From Bacteroidota bacterium (GTDB taxonomy: Bacteria > Bacteroidota > Bacteroidia > Bacteroidales > FEN-979): DNA of 32,185 nucleotides. The position numbers were made by a program, and so were the translations under genes. Positions 16,050-23,354 of the stretch are shown piece by piece. The stretch is from NCBI GenBank assembly GCA_026391715.1, contig JAPLDO010000046.1, forward strand, positions 1 to 32,185, given 5' to 3'. The notes under the pieces were generated by a model. The model was given only the letters and a program-made list of their open reading frames with translations. It made no database searches and was not told the origin of the DNA. Each line of letters opens with the position of its first letter. Position 1 is the stretch's first letter.

Positions 16050-17345
16050 TCAATCTTCATATTTACCCGTTTGCAGTATAGAAACCTGTCCCTTTGCTTC
16101 GGACGGTTCTTCCCTGTTTTCAAGCAGGTCACTGATTTCAGGATAGGCGCGGAGAAAAAGATAAATCCCGATGGCAATGATTACCAGGGAGATAATCAAA
16201 GTAATGTTATAAATAGAACGGGAAATCAGGTTCATCTGGTAAAATACCTGGGTGATAATAACGCCCAGCCATCCGCTCGTATGGTTTAAAAAACTGTAAA
16301 GCCCTGAGATTGTTCCTTTGCGCGCAGGATCGAGGAACATGCAGTTTCGCATTCCGAGAATGGCAAGTCCGCTAAAGCCCAGCCTCATCAGTGTCATAAA
16401 AAAGACGATTTCAACTACAGTGTGGCTCCCCATTATTTGATAATAGACCAGGCTCCCTGCAATTGAAATTACAACCACCACAATGTTGAACAACATCACC
16501 TGGCGGATGGAAAACCGTTTTTCAAGAAACATTGTTGGAAATCGTCCTACCAGCATACTTCCGGCGAAGATCAAGCTCAACAGTCCAAACTGGGAGGCTG
16601 TAAGTCCCATATCGTCAATTAGCAGAAAAGATGAAAAGGCGAGAAAAGCGCCCTGAAGCATAAAAAGGGTGAGGATTACCAAGCTGATCCTGAAAAGCGC
16701 GGTGTTCAGGATGATCTCCCGATAGGTCTTCAATAAAATGATGGGATTCAAATTGACCTTGCCGGGTGGCTTTTCTTCCTCCCGGCTTTTTATCAGAAAT
16801 ATGATGATGATGACGAACAGTGTAAGAATCAGCATCAGCCCAAAATTCCAGCGCCATGAAAAGTAGTCGGTGACAACGCCCCCGATCACAGGGGCAAGCA
16901 TTGGAGCCAACGCAACCAGAAGAGAAAACCATGCCAGCCTGCCAAGAAGTTCATCCTTTCCGGATCGCTCGCCGATCCAGGTCTGGGCTGTGATGATGAT
17001 TAATCCGCTACCGGCGGCAAGTATAAGCCTGCCGGCGTCAATCATGTATATATTGACGGCAAGCCCGCACAGCAGGTAGCTTGTCATGCAGGCAATGCTG
17101 CCATACATAAGCAATGTCCTCTTTTTTAGGATGTCGGTCAGCGGACCGAGAAAAGCAAAACTCAGCGCCAGGGCAATCGTGTAAAGGTTGATGTTGAGCG
17201 TTGCCTGGGCTTTATCAATGCCGAACTCCGATGCAATTTTTGGCAGGGATGGCAGAAAAATGTTCCCGCCCATGCGGGTAACGAGGGTTATGAAAAGAAT
17301 AATAGCGGCAACTGCGCCTTGCGAGATCCTTGTTTTACCTGTCAT
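16050..17345 (-). CDS. Bcr/CflA-type MFS efflux transporter
   Basis: 431 residues and about 12 membrane helices of the drug:H+ antiporter-1 group. Visible marks: NIFLPSLPKIASEFGI in helix 1; motif A as GPLTDILKKRTLLMYG; RLILAAGSGLIIITAQTWIG in helix 4; motif C as LAPMLAPVIGG with the SWRWNF segment that follows it in Bcr/CflA proteins. It should export a small organic compound across the inner membrane. I take the start as ATG at 17345, giving MTGKTRISQ; longer in-frame versions up to 17489 would lie inside the ATP-grasp gene and read as an unlikely N-terminus. It overlaps the ATP-grasp stop by 11 bases, so translation is probably coupled, which ties the exporter to the products of that cluster. 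It is the last gene of the minus-strand cluster. Confidence 0.87.
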   Translation of the reverse strand: MTGKTRISQGAVAAIILFITLVTRMGGNIFLPSLPKIASEFGIDKAQATLNINLYTIALALSFAFLGPLTDILKKRTLLMYGSIACMTSYLLCGLAVNIYMIDAGRLILAAGSGLIIITAQTWIGERSGKDELLGRLAWFSLLVALAPMLAPVIGGVVTDYFSWRWNFGLMLILTLFVIIIIFLIKSREEEKPPGKVNLNPIILLKTYREIILNTALFRISLVILTLFMLQGAFLAFSSFLLIDDMGLTASQFGLLSLIFAGSMLVGRFPTMFLEKRFSIRQVMLFNIVVVVISIAGSLVYYQIMGSHTVVEIVFFMTLMRLGFSGLAILGMRNCMFLDPARKGTISGLYSFLNHTSGWLGVIITQVFYQMNLISRSIYNITLIISLVIIAIGIYLFLRAYPEISDLLENREEPSEAKGQVSILQTGKYED

Positions 17346-18243
17346 GTCCGGTATATTTGACAACGGCGCGGTAAATTGCTTCAAGCAATCGCTGAAGATT
17401 TGATTTGCCCTGATGCAAAACGTGGAGGCACCCCGGCATGGAGTTGATTTCGCCAACGATGTAACCATTTTCGCCAAACAGTAGATCAACCCCGCAAAGC
17501 TTCATATCCATTACCTTCACTACTGCTTTGGCTATCCTTACAGCTTCATCATCCGGTTCCCACCAGACGCCATTTCCGCCAACCGAAATGTTCGACCTGA
17601 AATCTTCACCGGCTGAATTGTCGCGCAAAACGCCAAAAACCACCTCGCCGTCGCACATAGTGATCCTTGCGTCGCGACCTTTGCTTGTGGCGATAAACTC
17701 CTGGGCAAGAAGATTCCTGCCAATGTTTTTGCAATACAAATCCTGTATGTTCTGAAGTTCGGGCCGGTTGCGGACAAGGCAAACCCCTTCGCCTTTCGAT
17801 CCATCGGGAACTTTGAGTACCATGGGAAAACCTATGCGTTCAACGATCCAGTCCAACCGGCTATTGGCATTGACCATTATGGTTTTGGCAACGGGAATCC
17901 ATGCCCGGAGCAACTTTTGATAAGAGTGGAACTTGTCGAGGGATCTGGCAATATTCTTCGCTTTGTGCAACGAAAATACGCCGAGCATTTCCAATTGGCG
18001 GAGCAGGGCGAAATGGAAATAGCATACCTCCTGTTCAAACATGCACAGGGCGAAATCGGGCAATGGGCGGTATTCGCCCTGTACATGGATCAGGGTCAAT
18101 TGATCGTCAGCAACCTCCAGGTCAATGTCGGCCATGTTTATAAAATCCAGTTTGAATGGAAGTTTCTGAAGAGCGCTTAAATCTTCAATGGAAAAGTAAC
18201 CCTCGCCGGGCTTTGTGTCTGAGATGATCCAACCGTTTAGCAT
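17335..18243 (-). CDS. ATP-grasp ligase, RimK-like
   Basis: 302 residues. The ATP-grasp core begins around residue 95. The lysine-containing strand RIGFPMVLKVPDGSKGEGVC (about 137-156) binds ATP through the lysine and glycine-rich loop. QEFIATSKGRDARITMCDGE carries the R-D-x-R segment typical of RimK, DdlB and LysX relatives. The metal site is in CGVDLLFGENGYIVGEINSM, with Asp and Glu-x-Asn. Such enzymes activate a carboxylate as an acyl phosphate and join it to an amine, or add an amino acid to an alpha-carboxylate or peptide end. The substrate is unknown. It lies 15 bases after a GH3 gene and overlaps the exporter, so it probably takes part in making the compound that is exported. The name rimK is not used because S6 modification is not supported. 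Confidence 0.87.
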   Translation of the reverse strand: MLNGWIISDTKPGEGYFSIEDLSALQKLPFKLDFINMADIDLEVADDQLTLIHVQGEYRPLPDFALCMFEQEVCYFHFALLRQLEMLGVFSLHKAKNIARSLDKFHSYQKLLRAWIPVAKTIMVNANSRLDWIVERIGFPMVLKVPDGSKGEGVCLVRNRPELQNIQDLYCKNIGRNLLAQEFIATSKGRDARITMCDGEVVFGVLRDNSAGEDFRSNISVGGNGVWWEPDDEAVRIAKAVVKVMDMKLCGVDLLFGENGYIVGEINSMPGCLHVLHQGKSNLQRLLEAIYRAVVKYTGHDR

Positions 18244-18258
18244 AGTGTTTGATATTGG

Positions 18259-19935
18259 TTATTTTATCCAACCTGGATCGGCCTTCTCCCTAATCATTAC
18301 GGGAAGTTTGACCTGCGTGGCAGATCCGGTTTTTTTTATTCCTGCTTCATAGAGATGGTTTTGCCAGCCTTGTTTCATCTCGACAATCCTCAATGGGTTC
18401 AGCAGTTTCTGCATATCCGAGAAGAAGTTATAGGTCATACAATCCTTTGAAAGCTGCCTATGGGCTTTCTCTTCGATCAATCCAGAATTGAGTACGGCGG
18501 TTTCCGGCGCCGGTTCAACATAACAGATGTACCGCCGTTCATCAAGGTCGGCAAAGATCTGCACCTGGACAAGGTTTGTCCCCAAATCAGACGCCACCTG
18601 CCTGATTACCTCATGTACCAGGCTTGCAGGAATTTTTTCATCGGTGATGTTCAGGATGTCGCTGCTTTTATATTGAAAGACGATATTGGGGGTTTTGCCG
18701 GTAAATCCTTCTACCTTCACGATGTCCTTCATGTTGTAACGATAGAGCCCCGACCATGTGGTGACTATCAGTTCGTAGGTTTTTCCATCTTCAACCTCGT
18801 GTGCCAGCAATGTCTTACCACCTTCTTCGGGGAGGAATTCATAAAAAGCGGTATAGATGGAGAGTGTTCCGGCAGGATCTCCGGGCTTTGACGGGATATT
18901 GATCCTTGCTTCGCTTGCGCCATAACCGGCGTCGAAAAATTTTACATTTTCCGGCGTCAGGGTTTTCAGGTCTTTGACATAATGGCCAACAGAAGAGGAT
19001 ATCCAAAACACCATCACATTCAATGACGACCAGTAATCTTTTGGCAGCAGTGTTCCTGTTTTATCAAGAATCTGGCGAAGTTCGGCGGCTCTTTCCGGGT
19101 CGGGCGCCAGCAGCGGGGTAAGCTTCTCCAGTACCCTTTGATCTGTTTTCAGGGAGTTGTTCAAAGTTCCATGTTCAATGTCATTGATAATTTCATGGCA
19201 ATGGGCAGAGATAAAGTCCGCCAGGAATTTGAAACGCCCCGCATTGTTCCCCACCACCATCACCACATTTTGCTGTTGCAATGAAAACCGGGACATCAGA
19301 TAGTCACGGGTTTCGGAATCTTCGTTCAGCAGGACTACAGTCGGAAATGCAATCCTGATTGACGGGTTATTATTTGTGTTCTCAGTAAGGGCGTTTCCTG
19401 ATGCAAAAGCAACCGGGATACCAGCTTTGGTAGGCGGGAAAAAACTGATGTTCGAAAGAGGCAAAATGAATCCGTTCCGGTCAATTCCCGGCAGATTTCG
19501 GATCAGTTGAAACTGCCGGAACCGTGAAACCATGTTTTTTGCAATTGAACCAACTTCACTGTCCGGGACCATCTTGGGTTTAAGTCCCGATGTTCCGCTG
19601 GTCACAATGAACACTTTGGCTTTGCCAGGGAAAAGAAGATCCGGTTCCCCATCCGCCATCCGGTCAACAAAAGGTTCATAATCAGCCCAATTTGTAACCG
19701 GCATCTGTTGGCGAAAATCATCAGCAGATTTGATCCCGCCGAAGCTGTGTTTTTTCCCGATTTCGGTATTGCCGGCCTGCCCGAGAATCTGCATCAACAC
19801 CAGATTTTGGATCTCTTCAGGTTCGGAAAATCCGTTCATGGCAATCCGGGCAAATTCCTGGTCCGACATTTTTTTCAATAAATCAGGAATGGCAAGATGT
19901 TCCGATTCCAGTTTTTCCTTAAATTCTGTGATCAT
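18259..19935 (-). CDS. GH3-family acyl-adenylating amide synthetase, copy 2
   Basis: 558 residues from ATG at 19935; a TTG three codons earlier is less likely. The GH3 superfamily (plant auxin and jasmonate conjugating enzymes) adenylates a carboxylate and transfers it to an amino acid or amine. Motif I, FIVTSGTSGLKPKMVP (about 109-124), is the ATP phosphate-binding loop. YGASEA (about 338-343) is motif II. NIVFQYKSSDILNITDEKIP is the C-terminal hinge segment. The family-typical VTTWSGLYRYNMKDIVKVEG is also present. It is colinear with the neighbouring copy through to the C-terminus (LPVMIREKADPGWIK versus LPIMIKQKPDPDWIKE), so the two arose by tandem duplication and then diverged. It lies 16 bases after copy 1 and 15 before the ATP-grasp gene. 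The acyl substrate and amine cannot be read. Confidence 0.88.
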   Translation of the reverse strand: MITEFKEKLESEHLAIPDLLKKMSDQEFARIAMNGFSEPEEIQNLVLMQILGQAGNTEIGKKHSFGGIKSADDFRQQMPVTNWADYEPFVDRMADGEPDLLFPGKAKVFIVTSGTSGLKPKMVPDSEVGSIAKNMVSRFRQFQLIRNLPGIDRNGFILPLSNISFFPPTKAGIPVAFASGNALTENTNNNPSIRIAFPTVVLLNEDSETRDYLMSRFSLQQQNVVMVVGNNAGRFKFLADFISAHCHEIINDIEHGTLNNSLKTDQRVLEKLTPLLAPDPERAAELRQILDKTGTLLPKDYWSSLNVMVFWISSSVGHYVKDLKTLTPENVKFFDAGYGASEARINIPSKPGDPAGTLSIYTAFYEFLPEEGGKTLLAHEVEDGKTYELIVTTWSGLYRYNMKDIVKVEGFTGKTPNIVFQYKSSDILNITDEKIPASLVHEVIRQVASDLGTNLVQVQIFADLDERRYICYVEPAPETAVLNSGLIEEKAHRQLSKDCMTYNFFSDMQKLLNPLRIVEMKQGWQNHLYEAGIKKTGSATQVKLPVMIREKADPGWIK

Positions 19936-19951
19936 AGTCTGCAAAGCTAAA

Positions 19952-21631
19952 TTATTCTTTAATCCAGTCCGGATCAGGTTTTTGTTTGATCATGATGGGC
20001 AGCTTGACCTGGGTTGAACTTTGTCCGGCGCCGGTTTTTATCTGGTAAAGATGACGCTGCCATCCTTGCTTCATCTCAATTATTTTCAACGGATTCATCA
20101 GTTTATGCTGATAAACGATAATGTTGTATATGATGTTGGATTTGGCTAACCGGAGTTCCGTTTTTTCTCCCAGCACGGCAGCGTCAAAACCTGCCGTATC
20201 AGGGGTTGTTTCCATATAGCAACGGTAAATCCTGCCGGTTTCATCAGGATAAATCTGTATCTGGACAGGAACAATGCCCAGTGTGGCAGCCATTTCCCTG
20301 ATAATGTCGCTCACCACGGATGCCGGTATTTTTTCCTCTGCAATATTCAGGATTTCGCCGCTCTTATATTGAAATACGATGTTGGGCGTTTTTCCGGTAA
20401 AACCATCCACTTTGATCACGTCGCCCAGGTTATACCGGTAAAGACCTGCCCAGGTGGTGATCACCATATCGTACAATTTGTTGTTCTCCAGTTGATGTGC
20501 CATTAGCGGCGCCCCGCCATCAACGGGAATAAATTCATAAAATGCGGTTAACAACGACAATGGCCCGGATGCTTTGTCAACCTCAGCGGGTATGTTGAAT
20601 TTTCCTTCGCTGGCGCCATATCCCATGTCCATATATTTTGTTGCGGATGGCGTCAGCGGCTTCACATCACTGATGTAATGCCCCACGGATGCCGACAACC
20701 AGAAAGCCATCAGTTGGAGGGAGGGCCAATAATCTTTTGGCAACAGCGATCCGTTTTTTTCTTTGATTAGCCGAAGTTCGGCAGCACGATCAGGATCTGG
20801 CTTGGTTTCCTTCGAAAGTTTGTTGTAAATTCCGGGTTCAATTATCCCGGCTCCGTCAAATGTGCCTGTTTCAATGTCATGGATGATCTGTCCGGACTGA
20901 GAGTCGGCTAATGAGACGAGTTCCCTGATTCTTCCGGCATTGTTGCCTGCAATGATCGTCACGTCTTTATGTTGAACGGCATAACGCATCAGGAGGTAAT
21001 CGCGGATCACGGGGTCGGTCACTGCAAAAACCGCCATCGGGAAAGCCACTCTGAGTGGCTGTCCTCCTACCATGCTTTGGTCAAGGGTAACGCCGGAGGC
21101 GAATGCGACCGGAATTCCGGCGCTGGTTTTCCATCCGGGCGTATAGTTTGAAAGCGGAAAAACCGACCCCTTGCTAAGGATTCCGGGAAAGTGGCGGTTC
21201 ATCGAAATCATTCTCAATTGCATCACTGCATTCCTCGCGATAGCGCCCGGCACGCTCTCCGGTATCAGTTTGGGTTTATTCCCTGTTGTGCCTGTGGTTG
21301 TGATAAATAAACTGGCTTTGCCGGGGAAGAGAATATCAGGCTCGCCATTTGCCATCCTGTCGGAAAGGATATCGTAATCCTGCCATTCTGAGATCGGAAC
21401 ATGACGATGAAAATCATCAACGTTTTTAATCTCATGGAAATGGCGCTTTCGTCCGAACTCCGTTTCCCTTGCAAATTCAAGGATCTGATGTAAAACCAAT
21501 TCCTGTATTTCTTCCGGCGATTGATAACTTTCCATTGCCAACCCGTATAAATCCGCAGGGGTTGATTCGGCAAGGATTTCCGGTATTTTTTTTGTTCCGG
21601 ATTGAAGGACTTCAGTCAATTTATTATTCAT
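19952..21631 (-). CDS. GH3-family acyl-adenylating amide synthetase, copy 1
   Basis: 559 residues starting at ATG 21631. It has the same plan as its neighbour. Motif I is LFITTTGTTGNKPKLIPES (about 108-126). YGASEG (about 338-343) is motif II. ITTWAGLYRYNLGDVIKVDG and NIVFQYKSGEILNIAEEKIP form the hinge region. In plant GH3 enzymes the N-terminal barrel pocket decides the acyl group; here that region (FPLSNYTPGWKTSAGIPVAF against LPLSNISFFPPTKAGIPVAF in copy 2) differs between the copies, which may mean different acids. It is transcribed after the GNAT fusion gene with an 84-base gap and runs into copy 2. GH3 proteins occur in many bacteria, but their bacterial products are mostly unknown. 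The family call is secure; the reaction partners are inference. Confidence 0.88.
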   Translation of the reverse strand: MNNKLTEVLQSGTKKIPEILAESTPADLYGLAMESYQSPEEIQELVLHQILEFARETEFGRKRHFHEIKNVDDFHRHVPISEWQDYDILSDRMANGEPDILFPGKASLFITTTGTTGNKPKLIPESVPGAIARNAVMQLRMISMNRHFPGILSKGSVFPLSNYTPGWKTSAGIPVAFASGVTLDQSMVGGQPLRVAFPMAVFAVTDPVIRDYLLMRYAVQHKDVTIIAGNNAGRIRELVSLADSQSGQIIHDIETGTFDGAGIIEPGIYNKLSKETKPDPDRAAELRLIKEKNGSLLPKDYWPSLQLMAFWLSASVGHYISDVKPLTPSATKYMDMGYGASEGKFNIPAEVDKASGPLSLLTAFYEFIPVDGGAPLMAHQLENNKLYDMVITTWAGLYRYNLGDVIKVDGFTGKTPNIVFQYKSGEILNIAEEKIPASVVSDIIREMAATLGIVPVQIQIYPDETGRIYRCYMETTPDTAGFDAAVLGEKTELRLAKSNIIYNIIVYQHKLMNPLKIIEMKQGWQRHLYQIKTGAGQSSTQVKLPIMIKQKPDPDWIKE

Positions 21632-21636
21632 GTGGA

Positions 21637-21681
21637 TATTTTTGCGCTCCGTTGTGCATCCTTATTCGCCTTTGTGGTTGT
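21637..21681. repeat. Degenerate TTTGCG-type periodic repeat
   Basis: In the 84-base gap between two minus-strand genes, the plus strand reads TTTTTGCGCTCC, GTTGTGCATCC, TTATTCGCC, TTTGTGGTT: four imperfect units of about 9-12 bases. This resembles the CTTTGCG-rich intergenic repeats I know from Bacteroidota and other bacteria. It does not look like a CRISPR: the units are contiguous, with no spacers. Confidence 0.4.
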
Positions 21682-21715
21682 TTTTTTCTTTTGGGTCGCT
21701 CCAGATGTTTGCTGA

Positions 21716-23158
21716 TCAATCTAACTGACCGTAAAGCGCCTTTACATAGTTGCAAAGATCAACTGCTTTCGGGTTAAAGAGCTGGATGTTGTCAAAATTG
21801 AACTTCTGATGCAACAGGTTGGCGTAGAAGAGATCCCAGCCGCCCTGTTCATTGGGTTTAATCCCGCTGAAAAAGTAGCCATTTTGAAAAAGCGCCTGGT
21901 TAATATCGCCTCCAATATTTTCATCAGTGGGAATAATCGCGTAAATAGTATTAACGTCATCCTTTTGAAGGGCTTTAGTTTGTTGCCGCAGGACTTTCCC
22001 AAAATCGGCGCCAATGGAACTGAAGTGTAAAAAAGCATGTTCGGCTGAGAGATCAGCCTGAACCTCCATCTGTGACTTTTCGCCGGAAAATTCCCCGGTA
22101 GAAATAATCAAAGTAACCGGAATCCGTCCTTCATTCAAAATCGCCTGTATGATTGCATGATGTTCAACCGGGACAAAAACTGTAATGGTTGATGGATTTG
22201 ACGAAATTGAAACATATCCGAATATAAGGCTTTCGCGCGGGTTTAACTCTCCCTGGATTCCAATAAAAGAGGCATGTTTATAAACCGAAACCTGAAGCAG
22301 ACAAGGATAGAAATTAAACATGAATGCCTGGCTCGATTTGTGCGACGTAACAGCTTTGCTATAAAGAACCAGTTCCGGGTTTGTCTGCAACACCTCATTC
22401 TTCATGGCTCCGATCAAAGAGAAAAATGCCCGCGATCTTCTGTAGGCAGGGTCAATCATTGCCATCCCGACTTCTCCGAGGCGCGGGCTGTCGAAGATAA
22501 TCGCGTTGTGTCCTATAATTTTACCAGATTTGGAAACGACAATCATGGAAAATATTTTACCGCTTTCAAGAGCTTCTTTGAACAGCTCCTTGCTGTAAGC
22601 AAATGATTTTATGTAGGAGTATCGGTAGGTGTTATAAACGAGGTTTATAATTCCGGGGATATCATCAACCACCGACCTCCTGATGACGTAATCCTGCAAC
22701 TGATCAGGCTGGGTTTCATCAGATATTACAGCCGCTCTGCCATTTATTTTATTAAAGTTTTTTATCCTGAAGTTGATGACAAGTTCCCATCCTTCATTTC
22801 CAAGATTCCTGAACAACAGTTCATCGGTATAACCGCGAAGCAGGCTTAAAGAAAGACCATCGGCGGTTCCTTCGGTATCTTCGATTGTAAACTCTCTGAT
22901 CTCGCGCACATCCATTGGTCTGCCGTGGTTGGAGAACTGAAAGGAAATCTTATCTTCCATCTCCACGCAATGCAGATGGAACATCTCGGTGAATTCCCGG
23001 TCGGGAATACCCCCGATGATCAGGGAAAAAGCCTCCTCGCCAATCAGCCTCAGTTGCTTTTTCTCATCGTCATCGGCGCCGTAGCTTACGCCCACCTCTT
23101 CAATGAAAGACGCGACAACATTGGCGAATTCAAGTTTGTAGGGAATGATTAGTTTCAT
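21716..23158 (-). CDS. HATPase-like (anti-sigma-type) domain fused to GNAT acetyltransferase
   Basis: 480 residues from ATG 23158 (MKLIIPYKLEF). An in-frame ATG at 23248 would add 30 residues, but a TAnnTTTG element at 23191-23198 lies inside that extension. Residues about 5-140 resemble the RsbW/SpoIIAB ATPase fold: LEFANVVASFIEEVGVSYGA, then LRLIGEEAFSLIIGG in place of the N-box, FSNHGRPMD in place of DxGxG, and GLSLSLLRGYTDEL. The N-box asparagine and the G1 aspartate appear to be replaced, so nucleotide binding is doubtful. A GNAT domain follows (about 160-300): IRRSVVDDIPGIINLVYNTY, FSMIVVSKSGKIIGHNAIIF, VGMAMIDPAYRRSRAFFSLI (the acetyl-CoA loop). The rest, to residue 480, is unassigned alpha/beta sequence. 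It is the first gene of the cluster; it may acylate or regulate the pathway. Confidence 0.72.
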   Translation of the reverse strand: MKLIIPYKLEFANVVASFIEEVGVSYGADDDEKKQLRLIGEEAFSLIIGGIPDREFTEMFHLHCVEMEDKISFQFSNHGRPMDVREIREFTIEDTEGTADGLSLSLLRGYTDELLFRNLGNEGWELVINFRIKNFNKINGRAAVISDETQPDQLQDYVIRRSVVDDIPGIINLVYNTYRYSYIKSFAYSKELFKEALESGKIFSMIVVSKSGKIIGHNAIIFDSPRLGEVGMAMIDPAYRRSRAFFSLIGAMKNEVLQTNPELVLYSKAVTSHKSSQAFMFNFYPCLLQVSVYKHASFIGIQGELNPRESLIFGYVSISSNPSTITVFVPVEHHAIIQAILNEGRIPVTLIISTGEFSGEKSQMEVQADLSAEHAFLHFSSIGADFGKVLRQQTKALQKDDVNTIYAIIPTDENIGGDINQALFQNGYFFSGIKPNEQGGWDLFYANLLHQKFNFDNIQLFNPKAVDLCNYVKALYGQLD

Positions 23159-23190
23159 TTTGACAATTTCGGAAAGTATTTTTAAGAATT

Positions 23191-23198
23191 CAAAAGTA
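23191..23198 (-). promoter_or_regulatory. Putative -7 promoter element of the GH3 cluster
   Basis: On the minus strand this reads TACTTTTG, identical to the -7 box of the ssrA promoter. Transcription would start about 26 bases before the ATG at 23158. No -33 TTG is present at the expected spacing, so the call rests on the -7 box alone. Confidence 0.4.
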
Positions 23199-23268
23199 GT
23201 GAATTTCCTCTCTCGCCGGTTGATGATAGTTGAGTTGGCGCTTTGCATTTTTCACCTTCCGAACATGC

Positions 23269-23304
23269 TTTGAGGGAGAAAGATCAAAATAAATTGTAAT
23301 TTTG
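23269..23304 (+). promoter_or_regulatory. Putative Bacteroidota-type promoter of the acyl-CoA dehydrogenase operon
   Basis: TAATTTTG (23297-23304) matches TAnnTTTG exactly. TTTG at 23269-23272 is a possible -33 box, with a 24-base spacer, slightly longer than usual. It would give a leader of about 44 bases ahead of the ATG at 23355. It is divergent from the putative promoter at 23191-23198. Confidence 0.5.
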
Positions 23305-23354
23305 TATGCAGATTACTACAAGTGATTTAATATTAATATTTTATACCTTATCCT

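Noticed and set aside
17346-17489. N-terminal extension of the MFS transporter
   Set aside because: It would overlap the ATP-grasp gene by over 150 bases and reads as non-membrane, cysteine-rich shadow sequence; the ATG at 17345 gives a normal MFS N-terminus.
21637-21681. CRISPR array
   Set aside because: The units are short, imperfect and contiguous with no spacers, and no cas genes are present.
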